From Streptomyces noursei ATCC 11455 (GTDB taxonomy: Bacteria; Actinomycetota; Actinomycetes; Streptomycetales; Streptomycetaceae), in contig NZ_CP011533.1 of NCBI RefSeq assembly GCF_001704275.1, forward strand, positions 6,510,001-6,574,000: 64,000 bases of DNA, read 5' to 3'. Position 1 is the stretch's first letter, and every line of letters starts with the position of its first letter. The position numbers and the translations under genes were made by a program. Positions 35,926-44,821 of the stretch are shown here, in pieces. The notes beneath the pieces were generated by a model that was not told where the DNA came from, searched no databases, and saw nothing but the letters and a program-made list of their open reading frames with translations.

Positions 35926-37545
35926 TTGACCAGCGGCTACTTGCTCCTGTTGAAGCAGGATTTCTCGGACTGCGAGGAGGCTTCGACTGCTTGGCACAAG
36001 CTGTCCACGCACATGGACGAGCTCGGCGATCGGCATCGAACAAAAGTAACCGGCCCGCTGCACGCCAACTGGTCCGGGGACGACGCTGCATCCGCGCTGT
36101 ACTACCTGGAGAACCTCGAAAGCAGATTCGGGATCGTCCGCACCGAAGCGATGGCGATATCGGAGGCCATCGCGCAAGCCGTCGCCAAGATGTTCCTGGC
36201 CCAGAGTCACCTGCGGGAAACCGTCAAGGAACTTGAGGGTGAAGACTTCTACGTGGATGACGACGGCGCCGTCCATCCGCCCAAGGATCGCGAATACCCG
36301 CAGGATGGCGAGACCCGGCAGGACCGGTTCGACTTGTTCACCAAGCTGGAAAACTACCAGACGGCAATCAACGGGTGCGTCGAGCGGGCCCAGAATGCCA
36401 GCGATGAGGCGGCCCGCGCCCTGGGTGTGCTCGGCGGCGATATTCTGACGGGAAACATCGACGACGCCGCGGGTGAGGCGCGCGAGGACGTCAAGCAGGT
36501 TTCGAAAGCCCTGCACAACGACATCGGCAAGCCCTACCCGCCGAGCGATCCCAAGGATGCTGCGGAATGGTGGAAGAACCTCCCGGAGGGGCAGCGGGAA
36601 ACGTATGCGGCGCTGCATCCCGAGATCCTCGGCAAGACCGACGGGTTGCCGGCCGGCGTGCGGGACGACGCCAATCGGCTCGCCCTGGAGCAGGAGCTGA
36701 GCGCGATGGAAAACTACGAGTACCACGACAAGTTCTCCACGGACGAGTACAACAAGCGGCTCAATAATCTGCAGACGCTGCAGGCGGAACTGGACAAGCG
36801 GGACGGCGCCACCGGAGAGAAGCAGATCTATATGCTCGGGTTCGACTCGAAGGGCGACGGGAAAACCGTCATCGCCCTGGGGAACCCGGATACGGCCGAC
36901 AACGTCGGGGTGTTCGTCCCCGGAACTTCCACGACCGTTTCGGACTCCACCGGCGGCAATCTGAGCCGGATGGACAAACTCCAGAACGCGGCCGGGGACG
37001 CCGACCACGACGCCAAGACATCCATGATTTTCTGGCTTGGTTACGACGCTCCGGAGATTCCCGGGTCCCAGGCGGGAAACCTGGACGTCGCGGGCACGGG
37101 GCGTGCCGAAGGAGCGGCGCCGGACCTGCGGCACTTCACCCACGGGCTGAGGGCTTCGCACGAGGGCGCGCCGGCCAATCTGACGGTGCTGGGGCACAGC
37201 TACGGTTCGACCGTGGTCGGAGCCGGCGCCTCCGGGGGCGGGGGCCTCGACGCGGACAACATCGCCGTGGTCGGCAGCCCCGGAATGACGGTCGACAAGG
37301 CGACGGAGCTGAACATCGACCCCGACCATGTCTATGTCGGTCTTGCCGAGGACGACGGCATCAGTGCGGCAACCGACCTGACCCTCGGCGCCGACCCCTC
37401 GGAGAAGTCCTTTGGCGGCCACCGATTCAAGGTGGACACCCACGAACACAGCGGTTACTGGGACATGACCCCGCAAGGGCCCAGCCAGAGCCTCGCCAAC
37501 CAGGGCAAGATCATCGCTGGGGTCAAGCCCACGCTGGCCTCGTAG
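35926..37545 (+). CDS. DUF1023 alpha/beta hydrolase with helical N-domain
   Basis: The 539-residue protein has an N-terminal helical domain (about 1-180; ASTAWHKLSTHMDELGDRHRT, then ANWSGDDAASALYYLENLE, WXG-like) followed by a DUF1023 alpha/beta hydrolase with VGVFVPGT, nucleophile Ser in LTVLGHSYGSTVVG and an acidic loop GSPGMTVDKA. The catalytic His may be in FKVDTHEHSGYW. Start is TTG 35926, behind GGGGGA. The preceding gene probably encodes its helical partner. The family is thought to be envelope-associated lipases or esterases; substrate unknown. No classical signal peptide. Confidence 0.78.
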   Translation: MTSGYLLLLKQDFSDCEEASTAWHKLSTHMDELGDRHRTKVTGPLHANWSGDDAASALYYLENLESRFGIVRTEAMAISEAIAQAVAKMFLAQSHLRETVKELEGEDFYVDDDGAVHPPKDREYPQDGETRQDRFDLFTKLENYQTAINGCVERAQNASDEAARALGVLGGDILTGNIDDAAGEAREDVKQVSKALHNDIGKPYPPSDPKDAAEWWKNLPEGQRETYAALHPEILGKTDGLPAGVRDDANRLALEQELSAMENYEYHDKFSTDEYNKRLNNLQTLQAELDKRDGATGEKQIYMLGFDSKGDGKTVIALGNPDTADNVGVFVPGTSTTVSDSTGGNLSRMDKLQNAAGDADHDAKTSMIFWLGYDAPEIPGSQAGNLDVAGTGRAEGAAPDLRHFTHGLRASHEGAPANLTVLGHSYGSTVVGAGASGGGGLDADNIAVVGSPGMTVDKATELNIDPDHVYVGLAEDDGISAATDLTLGADPSEKSFGGHRFKVDTHEHSGYWDMTPQGPSQSLANQGKIIAGVKPTLAS

Positions 37546-37582
37546 CGCCCGCGTCGCTCGCCCCTACGGATCGGATCCCCTC

Positions 37583-38125
37583 GTGCCGCTGACCATTCAC
37601 CGCAAGAACGGCCTGCGTGCCGTGGCGCTGACAGCCCTGACCGCCCTCCTCACAGGAGCCTGCATGTCCCGACCGACCGACGACATCAACGCCCCGCTGC
37701 CACGCAAGAGCAGAGCGGACACGCTGGCCTGGGCCAAGCGGTACACCGCGACCATGGCGCACTTCGCGGGGGTCGACCTCGCCCATGGGCCCTCCCCCCG
37801 CACGCACTTCGAAGACTGTGTGGGGAAGGGGGACGAGGTGGCCACCGACGGCAGATTCACCCTCACCTACGCCGCTTATGCGCATCTTCCGGCCGGGGAG
37901 CACATCGCGGCGGTCAGGAAACTCCGGGACGCGCTGAAGGGCCACGGGGTGGACGTCTCGGACTACACGGAGGACCAGGACCAGCCCGCGGTCACGCTGT
38001 ACGGGAGGAACACGACGGAGCGCTTCCTGATCATCGCCGACACCGTCAAGCCGGCGGATACGCTTCGGCTCTCCGTCAGCACCAGCTGCTTCCTTCCGCC
38101 AGGTGCCGAACAGCAGAAGTTCTGA
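37583..38125 (+). CDS. Putative lipoprotein
   Basis: This 180-residue secreted protein has a signal peptide (RAVALTALTALLT) and lipobox LTGAC, so it should be lipid-anchored. The mature domain contains TDGRFTLTYAAYAHLPAGEHIAAVRKLRDALKGHGVDVSDY, resembling small Streptomyces envelope proteins of unknown function. GTG 37583 follows the hydrolase stop by 37 bases and may be cotranscribed with it. The final Cys-containing STSCF may form a disulfide with Cys in HFEDCVG. Confidence 0.7.
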   Translation: MPLTIHRKNGLRAVALTALTALLTGACMSRPTDDINAPLPRKSRADTLAWAKRYTATMAHFAGVDLAHGPSPRTHFEDCVGKGDEVATDGRFTLTYAAYAHLPAGEHIAAVRKLRDALKGHGVDVSDYTEDQDQPAVTLYGRNTTERFLIIADTVKPADTLRLSVSTSCFLPPGAEQQKF

Positions 38126-38139
38126 ACGATCCGGCGGAC

Positions 38140-38163
38140 GACGGCTGTTCGTCGGCAGCCGTC
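38140..38163. terminator. Hairpin terminator after lipoprotein gene
   Basis: GACGGCTG (38140-38147) and CAGCCGTC (38156-38163) form a perfect eight-base stem 15 bases after the lipoprotein stop. It lies 11 bases before the palindrome arm invaded by the IS element. Confidence 0.6.
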
Positions 38164-38190
38164 CCTCCCGCCCGTCAGAAGCGCCCTAGG

Positions 38191-39257
38191 TGTTCTGTCC
38201 GGGGAGGTTGTGGACGGGTGAGCCAGGTCTCGGCTGGGGGATCTTGAACGGGTGAGGGCCTTCCGGTTCGGTGTGGATTGCGACGTCTACACCGACAGAA
38301 AGGCCCTCATGCCCCACCGTAATGCACCCCTGACCGAGACCGGACGCCTGCGCCTGGCCCGCTGTGTGGTCGAGGACGGCTGGCCCCTGCGCAGGGCAGC
38401 CGAACGTTTCCAGGTCTCCCCGACCACGGCCCAGCGATGGGCAGACCGCTACCGTCAGCTCGGCGAGGCGGGCATGGCCGACCACTCCAGCCGCCCGCAC
38501 CGCAGCCCGGGACGAACCCCGACCCGCACCGAACGGCGGATCATCAAGGTCCGCCTCCTGCGCCGGTGGGGCCCCGCCCGCATCGCGGGCCTGCTCCACC
38601 TGGTGCCGTCCACCGTGCACCGCGTCCTGACCCGCTTCGGTCTGGCCCGCCTGTCCCACCTCGACCGTGCCACCGGCCGTGCGATACGCCGCTACGAGCG
38701 TGAACGACCAGGAGAGTTGGTGCACGTGGACATCAAGAAGCTCGGCAACATTCCCGACGGCGGCGGCCACAAGGCGCTCGGCCGGCAAGCAGGCCGCAAG
38801 ACCCGCTCGAACGCCGGCTACAGCTACATCCACACCGCCGTCGACGACCACTCCCGCCTCGCCTACAGCGAGATCCACACCGACGAGCGCAAAGAGACCG
38901 CCACCGCCTTCTGGCAACGCGCCCAGGCGTTCTTCACCCAGGCAGGGATCACCGTCGAGCGGGTCCTGACCGACAACGGCTCCTGCTACCGCTCACACGA
39001 CTGGCGGGACGCGCTGGCAGCGGCCGGGATCACCCACAAGCGCACCCGGCCCTACCGACCCCAGACCAACGGCAAAGTCGAACGCCTCAACCGCACCCTG
39101 CTCGACGAATGGGCCTACGCCCGCCCCTACCGCTCGGAAACCGAACGACGCGAAGCCTTCCCACAATGGCTACACACCTACAATCACCACCGCGGACACA
39201 CCGCACTCGCAGGCCAACCACCCGCCAGCCGCGTCCCCAACCTCACAGGGCAATACA
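38191..39257. mobile_element. IS481-family insertion sequence with 6-bp target repeat
   Basis: A 1067-bp element begins TGTTCTGTCC and ends GGGCAATACA. The 28-base terminal inverted repeats match at about 21 positions, including a shared GAGGTTG-GGACG core. Both ends are flanked by CCTAGG (38185-38190 and 39258-39263), matching the NCTAGN target known for IS481. The perfect target duplication means the insertion is intact in structure. It contains one transposase gene. Confidence 0.9.
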
Positions 39258-39262
39258 CCTAG
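38309..39262 (+). CDS. IS481-family transposase
   Basis: The 317-residue DDE transposase has an N-terminal helix-turn-helix (GWPLRRAAERFQVSPTTAQRWADRYR), a middle HTH (WGPARIAGLLHLVPSTVHRVL) and an rve core with catalytic Asp in HVDIKKLG, Asp in VLTDNGSCY and Glu in NGKVERLNRTL. ATG 38309 (MPHRNAPLTETGR) is the likely start. The stop codon TAG (39260-39262) lies in the flanking target duplication, not in the element, so the protein is completed by host sequence at the NCTAGN site. All catalytic residues are intact. Confidence 0.94.
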   Translation: MPHRNAPLTETGRLRLARCVVEDGWPLRRAAERFQVSPTTAQRWADRYRQLGEAGMADHSSRPHRSPGRTPTRTERRIIKVRLLRRWGPARIAGLLHLVPSTVHRVLTRFGLARLSHLDRATGRAIRRYERERPGELVHVDIKKLGNIPDGGGHKALGRQAGRKTRSNAGYSYIHTAVDDHSRLAYSEIHTDERKETATAFWQRAQAFFTQAGITVERVLTDNGSCYRSHDWRDALAAAGITHKRTRPYRPQTNGKVERLNRTLLDEWAYARPYRSETERREAFPQWLHTYNHHRGHTALAGQPPASRVPNLTGQYT

Positions 39263-39425
39263 GGCGCTTCTGATGGATCTCCGCGGCGTCGCGGCGCCTG
39301 CCACGCACGCTCGCGGCGTTGCCGAAATGCCCCCATAGCTCCGCTATGAAGACATCCCGGCGCCTTGCGATCGCACGCACCAGGCGCCGCTCCTTCTTCC
39401 ACGGAGATCCATCAGAAGCGCCCTA
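39260..39425. repeat. 166-bp MITE-like element with 24-bp inverted ends
   Basis: The ends (39260-39283 and 39402-39425) are perfect 24-base inverted repeats. Inner arms extend the pairing (GCGGCGCCTG with CAGGCGCCGC), and a small CATAG/CTATG hairpin lies in the middle. No protein is encoded. Size, ends and lack of genes fit a non-autonomous miniature element mobilised by a transposase elsewhere. Its left end abuts a second inverted copy of the terminal 13 bases, between which the IS481 element has inserted. Its right end overlaps the LCP stop codon. Confidence 0.8.
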
Positions 39426-40472
39426 ACCCCCGTGCGCCGGCGACCTCTTGGAGCCGGCGGGGACGGGGCGGTCCTCGCGCAGGGCCTTCCACAGGTCGCG
39501 TGCCTGGGGCTCGGCGGCGACCACGCGGTTCGGGTCGGTGGTGTCGTAGTCGACCGGGAGCATCACGGTCTCCATCGTCGAGGTGTCCAGGCCCTTGAGG
39601 GATCTGGCGAAGTCGGCGAGCTTGGGGAGCGAGCCCAGTTCGGAGTCCGTGGTGAGCGCCTTGGTCGCGGCGTCGGCGGTCTTGTAGAGCTTGGCGGGGT
39701 TGCCGAGCACGTTCTGGCGTTTCAGCTCGGACAGCAGCGCGAGGATGAACTTCTGCTGGAGGCCGATACGCCCCAGGTCGCTGCCGTCCCCGATGCCGTG
39801 CCGGGTGCGGACGAAGGCCAGCGCGTTGGTGCCGTCCAGCCGGTGCGTCCCGGCCGAGAGGTCCAGGCCGCTCTCCTTGTCGTGGATCGGGCGGTCGAGG
39901 GTGACGGGCACTCCGCCCAGGGCGTCCACCAGGCCCTTGAAGCCCCTGAAGTCCAGCTCGACGTAGTGGTCCATGCGCACGCCGGACATCGACTCGACGG
40001 TCTTGACCACGCAGGCCGGACCGCCGCTGGTGTAGACCGAGTTGAACATCACGCGGTCCGCGGCGGGGAGCGCGGAGCCGCTCGCCGTGGTGCAGGCGGG
40101 GCGGCTGACGAGGGTGTCGCGCGGGATGCTGACCGCGGTCGCCCGCTTCCGGCCCTGCGGGAGGTGGACGACCATCGCGGTATCCGAGCGGGCCGTGCCG
40201 CCCGTGTCGCCGCCCGCCAGGTCCTTGTTGGCGCCCGAGCGGGAGTCCGATCCGAGGATCAGGATGTTGCGCGCACCGTCGTCCACGTCCTTGGGACGGT
40301 CCTTGCCCAGGGCCTGGTTGATGTCGACGGTGCTGAGGTTGTTGGCCAGGTGGGTGTAAGCCCAGTAGCCCAGTCCGCCGCCGACGACCACGAGGGCCAG
40401 GACGGTCCAGCCCAGGGCCCGGCGTATGCGCGCGCCGCGGGTGCGCGGCTTGCGGCGGGTCTGCTTGCTCAT
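39423..40472 (-). CDS. LytR-CpsA-Psr (LCP) family wall polymer ligase
   Basis: The 349-residue protein has a cytosolic basic start, one transmembrane helix (about 20-45, ALGWTVLALVVVGGGLGYWAY) and an extracytoplasmic LCP catalytic domain with NILILGSDSRSG, RSDTAMVVHL, ATAVSIPRDTLV and RTRHGIGDGSDLGRIGLQQKFI. The family transfers undecaprenyl-linked glycopolymers to peptidoglycan. Its stop TAG (39423-39425) is formed by the end of the MITE, so the original C-terminus has been replaced by a short tail. It is the first of the surface-glycan genes and may attach the polymer made by the Stealth proteins. Confidence 0.93.
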   Translation of the reverse strand: MSKQTRRKPRTRGARIRRALGWTVLALVVVGGGLGYWAYTHLANNLSTVDINQALGKDRPKDVDDGARNILILGSDSRSGANKDLAGGDTGGTARSDTAMVVHLPQGRKRATAVSIPRDTLVSRPACTTASGSALPAADRVMFNSVYTSGGPACVVKTVESMSGVRMDHYVELDFRGFKGLVDALGGVPVTLDRPIHDKESGLDLSAGTHRLDGTNALAFVRTRHGIGDGSDLGRIGLQQKFILALLSELKRQNVLGNPAKLYKTADAATKALTTDSELGSLPKLADFARSLKGLDTSTMETVMLPVDYDTTDPNRVVAAEPQARDLWKALREDRPVPAGSKRSPAHGG

Positions 40473-40540
40473 GCGGTCGGTGTCCTTAGGGGGTGCGACG
40501 AGGTGGCTGGTGTCCCGTGCTCACGAGGGTCGGCGGCCCC

Positions 40541-43402
40541 TCAGGCGGCGCGCCGGTACGCGTTGCCGAGGCGGGCGTTGCGGGCGCTGCCCCGCTCGAA
40601 CTGGCTCGCGACGGGGAAGTAGCTGGGCAGGAACGCCGCCAGGATGGCGCTCTGTTCGTCGGCGGGGACGTCCCCGTCGTGGTAGTCGTTCAGGCAGAAC
40701 ACGTCGTGCGGGCGGCTGATGAGCAGCCGGTTGAGGCGGGTGTGGTGCTCGCGCAGACCGACGTTGACGAAGCCGCAGTTGATGCCGCCGGGCACGCTGC
40801 GCCCGGTGTGGTAGCCGAGGTAGTGGTGCAGCGAGGAGGCGATCGAGATGTCGGTGTGGCTGCGCAGCTGGTTCGCCGCGGTCCGCGCCCATGCCTGCGG
40901 GTAGTACGCCGCCACGTCCGCCAGGACGCTGCGCCGCAGGGGGTGCGGCGTGTGCAGGAAGGCGTGGGTGAGGGTGCGTCCGAAGACCTGCTCCAGCAGG
41001 GCGCGGTTGTTCTTGGCCGCGCTGATGTTGAAGTCGTCCTCGGTGGAGACCGGGGTCATGGGGACGGGCGTGGGGGACAGGAAGTGCTTGGCGACCCCGT
41101 TGCCGTGGAAGAACAGGTGGGGCTGGAGCGGTCGGCCCAGGAACACGTCGTCGTTGAAGTAGAGGAAGTGTTCCGACAGGCCCGGGACGCGGTGCAGTTG
41201 GCTCTCGATCGCGTGCGAGTTGAACGTCGGCAGCGCGCCGTCCTCGCCGAAGATCTCGCTGTGGTCCACGATGCGCACCCGCGGGTGGGTGAGGTCGAGC
41301 CAGCTCGGTACCTGACGGTCCGTCACGATGTGGATGGTGCGGATCCACGGCGCGAACATGTCGAGGGAGCGCAGCGAGTAGCGCAGCTCGTCGCGGTCGC
41401 GGAAGCGCGCGGAGTCCGTGGCGGCCACCGCCGGGGCCAGCCCGCGCGCGGACAGCACCGCGTTCTTGCGCGCCAGCCAGGCGGGGTCGTTGCCGTCCAC
41501 CCATGTGTAGACCGCGTCGACGGGAAAGCCGACGTCGTCGGTGAGGGTGCGGGTGTAGGGCTCGATGGTGCCGTAGCTGCGGCCCGCCACCGTGGTCCGG
41601 GCCCGCACCAGCGCGTCGCGCGGCACGGTGTCCCCGATCCGGGTGCGGGTCGGGGAGCGGAAGACCGCGGGGTCCTCCGGGTCGTCCTCCCAGAAGGCGA
41701 TGTCGCAGCCGTAGACCGTCCCGTAGCGCAGGGTCTGCGAGGGCGTGGTGACGGGCTGGTAGACGCGTACCAGCGGGTGCTGGGGGCCGACGGCCCGCTC
41801 GGCCAGGTTCGCCAGGGCGGTGCTCTGCACGGCCTGTCGGGCGTTGAGCGCCGCCACGTAGACCGCGGCGTCGCGGTGGTGCGCGGCGAGCGCGGCGAGC
41901 ACCGCCTCACGCTGGGAGGAGTGCACCGCCACGGTGTGGCGCAGTGCGTTGTCCCGTACGAGCAGGTGCGGGACGCCCGCGGATTCCAGGGCGCCCACGA
42001 CCAGGTCGAGGTTGGCCTGCATGACGTCGAAGGGTGTCGCGGTCTCGGTCGGTTTCGCCAACTGCCCACCGCTGAGGACCAGTTCCGGGTGGCGTCGGGC
42101 CACCCGCTCCTGGTGCGCACGCTGTTCGCGCGGTGTGACGCCGGTGGGGGTGACCGGCGCGGTCTGCGGCATGCCGCCGGTCCCGGCCGTCGCCGCCTGG
42201 AGCGCCTGCCGGTCGGTCTTGGCCGCGGCACCCGGCCCGCGGCGCGCGGCCAGCAGTTCGCGGAAGAGCGCCTCCCAGCGCTCCGTGACGGCCGATTCGG
42301 AGATCCGGTGGACGTGGCCGGCGGCGGCCCGGCCCATCGTGTGCCGCAGCGGGGCGTCCTCGATCAGCCGCAGCAGCGCGGCGGCCACGCCCTCGATGTC
42401 GCCCGGCGGCACCAGCAGGCCGGTCTCGCCGTCGGCGATGATCTCCCGCGGACCGTTGGGGCAGTCGTAGGACACCACGGGCACGCCGGCGGCCTGTGCC
42501 TCGCCGAGCACCAGCGAGTACGCCTCGTTGCGGGAGGTCAGCAGGGCGACACCGGCCTTGGCCCACTCCTCGGCCATGTGCGGGGAGTTGCCGTTGAGCT
42601 GGACGCAGTCGTGCAGCCCCAGCTCGTCGATCTGGCGGCGCAGCAGTCCGCTGGACGGGCCGTCGCCGAAGATCCGCAGCGTCCACAGCGGCTGCTGCCG
42701 CGCGACGACGGCCCATGCCCGGAGCGCATGGTCGATCTGCTTCTCGGGGACGAGCCGGGCCGCCAGTACGACGGTGCGCGACTGGCGGCTGGACTGCGGT
42801 CGGTAGCCGGCGGGCAGCGCGTTGGGGATGACGTCCAGCCGCGGTGCCCACTGGCCCAGTACCTCGACGAACCAGTCCTTGGTGCGGTGGGTGAGCAGCA
42901 CCAGCGCGTCGAGCTGGGAGGAGAACCGCAGCAGCGGCTCGCCGGAGCTGCCGCGCAGTTCGGAGACGCGGTGCTCCTGGTGGACGGTGACCACGTGGGG
43001 CGGCGCGAGCTGGACGGCCAGGGCCATCAGCGCCGGGGTGGTGGAGACCAGGATGTCGGTGTCGGTGTGGCGCAGCGCGTGCTGGAGCTCGAAGTCGGTG
43101 AGCCGGTTGAAGGCGGCCTCCCAACTGTGGTCGACGAGTTGGCTCGGCTGGGCGGCCAGCGCGGCGCACGCCTCCGCGGACAGCTGCGAGGGCCGCAGCA
43201 CCCGCGGGGTGGCGCCGCTGGTGTCGACGAGGTGCTCGATGCGCACCCGCGGGTCGGCGTCGAAGAACCGCTCGGCGGAGGTCTTGAAGACGCTCAGCAC
43301 GCGTACGTCGTGCCGGCCGGCCAGCGCGCCCGCCTGGTTGAGGATGGCCCGCTCGGTGCCGCCGATGGCGTCCGCCGATGTCAGAAGAAAGGTGATCTTC
43401 AC
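40541..43402 (-). CDS. Glycosyltransferase 4-Stealth phosphotransferase fusion
   Basis: The 953-residue protein has an N-terminal GT4 glycosyltransferase (about 1-390; ITFLLTSADAIGGTERAILNQAG, VVLAARLVPEKQIDHAL, EAYSLVLGEAQAAGVPVVSYD), a linker (about 470-610) and a Stealth phosphotransferase with CR1 VYTWVDGNDPAW near 626, CR2 [49 protein letters not shown], and CR3/CR4 (RSVLADV; FCLNDYHDG). Stealth enzymes move sugar-1-phosphates from nucleotide sugars to make phosphodiester-linked capsules. GTG 43402 overlaps the previous stop (GTGA); the longer open frame to 44452 is a shadow. It pairs with the all-beta protein gene upstream. Confidence 0.92.
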   Translation of the reverse strand: MKITFLLTSADAIGGTERAILNQAGALAGRHDVRVLSVFKTSAERFFDADPRVRIEHLVDTSGATPRVLRPSQLSAEACAALAAQPSQLVDHSWEAAFNRLTDFELQHALRHTDTDILVSTTPALMALAVQLAPPHVVTVHQEHRVSELRGSSGEPLLRFSSQLDALVLLTHRTKDWFVEVLGQWAPRLDVIPNALPAGYRPQSSRQSRTVVLAARLVPEKQIDHALRAWAVVARQQPLWTLRIFGDGPSSGLLRRQIDELGLHDCVQLNGNSPHMAEEWAKAGVALLTSRNEAYSLVLGEAQAAGVPVVSYDCPNGPREIIADGETGLLVPPGDIEGVAAALLRLIEDAPLRHTMGRAAAGHVHRISESAVTERWEALFRELLAARRGPGAAAKTDRQALQAATAGTGGMPQTAPVTPTGVTPREQRAHQERVARRHPELVLSGGQLAKPTETATPFDVMQANLDLVVGALESAGVPHLLVRDNALRHTVAVHSSQREAVLAALAAHHRDAAVYVAALNARQAVQSTALANLAERAVGPQHPLVRVYQPVTTPSQTLRYGTVYGCDIAFWEDDPEDPAVFRSPTRTRIGDTVPRDALVRARTTVAGRSYGTIEPYTRTLTDDVGFPVDAVYTWVDGNDPAWLARKNAVLSARGLAPAVAATDSARFRDRDELRYSLRSLDMFAPWIRTIHIVTDRQVPSWLDLTHPRVRIVDHSEIFGEDGALPTFNSHAIESQLHRVPGLSEHFLYFNDDVFLGRPLQPHLFFHGNGVAKHFLSPTPVPMTPVSTEDDFNISAAKNNRALLEQVFGRTLTHAFLHTPHPLRRSVLADVAAYYPQAWARTAANQLRSHTDISIASSLHHYLGYHTGRSVPGGINCGFVNVGLREHHTRLNRLLISRPHDVFCLNDYHDGDVPADEQSAILAAFLPSYFPVASQFERGSARNARLGNAYRRAA

Positions 43403-44577
43403 CGTCGTACCTCGTGCATCTCGGGCATCTGCTCGCAGGTGAAGCGCAGCGTGCCCGCGGTCGTGTAGCGCGGCTGTACGCGCATGATCCGGCCCTCGCC
43501 GACCGCCATCACGATGTGCCGGATGGCGAAGACCCGCAGCGGGTTGCGGACGTCGTGCAGGCGGCGGCCGAGCGCGACGCGCGGCCCGCCCTTGATGGGG
43601 CGGGCGTAGAGCGTCCAGTTCTCCTTGGGCCGCCGCGGGAACATGTCCTCCACGGGCAGACTGACGCGCAGCAACCCGTCCCCGAGGTGCGCGGCGCGCC
43701 GCGTCAGGCTCCGACCGCCCGAGGCGAACTCCACCTCCCAGCGCGACCGCCGGGTGCCCAGTACCCGGAACTCCACGTCCGCGCCGGTGTAGCGCAGTTC
43801 GGTACGGGCGACCTCGGCCTGCGCGGCCGGCGTCGCGCACACCAGCCGCAGGCGCCCGGTGACGGTGCGGCCCGCGCGGTGCCGCATGCCCGTCCGCGGA
43901 CAGGTCGTCATGGGCCGGGTGGGGCCGCCGTACGGGGGCGGCGGCACGGCGAGCGCGAGGGGTATGTGCTTGCGCCCGCGCGGTCCGCGCAGCACGAGCG
44001 TGAGCCGCCAACGCCCCGGCCGCACCGGCACGCCGTCGAGGTCGGAGCCCAGCAGCACCGTGGCGTCCATGACCAGGCGGCTGTCGCGGTCGCGGTAGAC
44101 CCGGACCGGAACCCGGTGGCGCTTCCCCCTCCGGGACACGGTCAGTTGGGCCGCGCGGCCCTCGACGCCCTCGCGCACGCCGGGCGGCAGCACGGCGTGC
44201 AGGCTGAGCGTGTGGCCGTCGAGCACGGCTGCGTACCGCACGGTGGCGGACCAGCGGGAGCGCACCGGGTAGCAGACCTTCGCGATCAGCCGGGCGCGGG
44301 CCGGCGCGAGCGCGGCGATCAACCTGCGCCGGGCCGCGCGCGGCAGCGCCGACGGCTTCCTGAGGTGCTTCACGGCAGCCGTGGCACGGGACTTGGAACT
44401 CAATGGGCCGTATTCGTCGTGGGGGTGGGGGCGGATGAACAGTCGGGCGCAACCGGCGACCTGGCGGCGCGCGGCGACGGCGACACCGCCATGGAAAGGG
44501 GCGCGGCGCGGGGCCGCGCCGGCGTGGAGCGGGGTGGACGGCGAACGAGCGATCAGTTGCCGATCAATGCCTCTCAT
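43399..44577 (-). CDS. All-beta protein of unknown function, paired with Stealth
   Basis: This protein has up to 392 residues. The first about 60 look poor, so the true start may be an internal TTG or GTG. The rest is arginine- and valine-rich beta sequence with repeated immunoglobulin-like strands (RWRLTLVLRGPRGRKHIPLAL, LRVSLPVEDMFPRRPKENWTLYARPI) ending GRRLHDVRNPLRVFAIRHI. It is paralogous to 53443-54438 (compare ARRLTDVRRPKKVFRTPFR), which is likewise coupled to a GT4-Stealth gene. Coupling by a GTGA overlap suggests the two proteins act together, perhaps as substrate- or polymer-binding partner. No known family is recognised. Confidence 0.65.
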   Translation of the reverse strand: MRGIDRQLIARSPSTPLHAGAAPRRAPFHGGVAVAARRQVAGCARLFIRPHPHDEYGPLSSKSRATAAVKHLRKPSALPRAARRRLIAALAPARARLIAKVCYPVRSRWSATVRYAAVLDGHTLSLHAVLPPGVREGVEGRAAQLTVSRRGKRHRVPVRVYRDRDSRLVMDATVLLGSDLDGVPVRPGRWRLTLVLRGPRGRKHIPLALAVPPPPYGGPTRPMTTCPRTGMRHRAGRTVTGRLRLVCATPAAQAEVARTELRYTGADVEFRVLGTRRSRWEVEFASGGRSLTRRAAHLGDGLLRVSLPVEDMFPRRPKENWTLYARPIKGGPRVALGRRLHDVRNPLRVFAIRHIVMAVGEGRIMRVQPRYTTAGTLRFTCEQMPEMHEVRR

Positions 44578-44821
44578 GCGTCCAACACGTCATCCATCGG
44601 TCAAGGAGTCGTCTGTTCTACGTAAACCCGTGAAACCCTAACAAGGCCCTTATTGGAACCTAATTATCAATTCAGGCAAATCGGACGCCGTGTAGGTAAC
44701 GAATGAGGATCAGCTGTATCAAGTCGGAGTGACCCTGCCATCGGTGACGAGAGGAGCAGAAGCGACATAAGGGGGGAGGGGGGTGGGGCGCGTCGGCCCC
44801 GTCCACTGCCTCAGCCGACCC
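44578..44821. other. AT-richer promoter region before Stealth operon 1
   Basis: The stretch 44635-44710 is clearly less GC-rich than its surroundings and contains TATCAATTCAGG- and CTAATTATC-like sequence suited to promoters, followed by a purine-rich GGGGGGAGGGGGG tract (44771-44783). No gene is seen. Confidence 0.4.

Noticed and set aside
35341-37476. Long minus-strand frame opposite the DUF1023 gene
   Set aside because: Its composition is that of a shadow frame. The plus strand has recognisable domains and a ribosome site.
40541-44452. A single 1303-residue Stealth protein
   Set aside because: The first 350 residues are arginine/alanine-rich shadow of the overlapping gene at 43399-44577. 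GT4 homology begins at the GTG at 43402.
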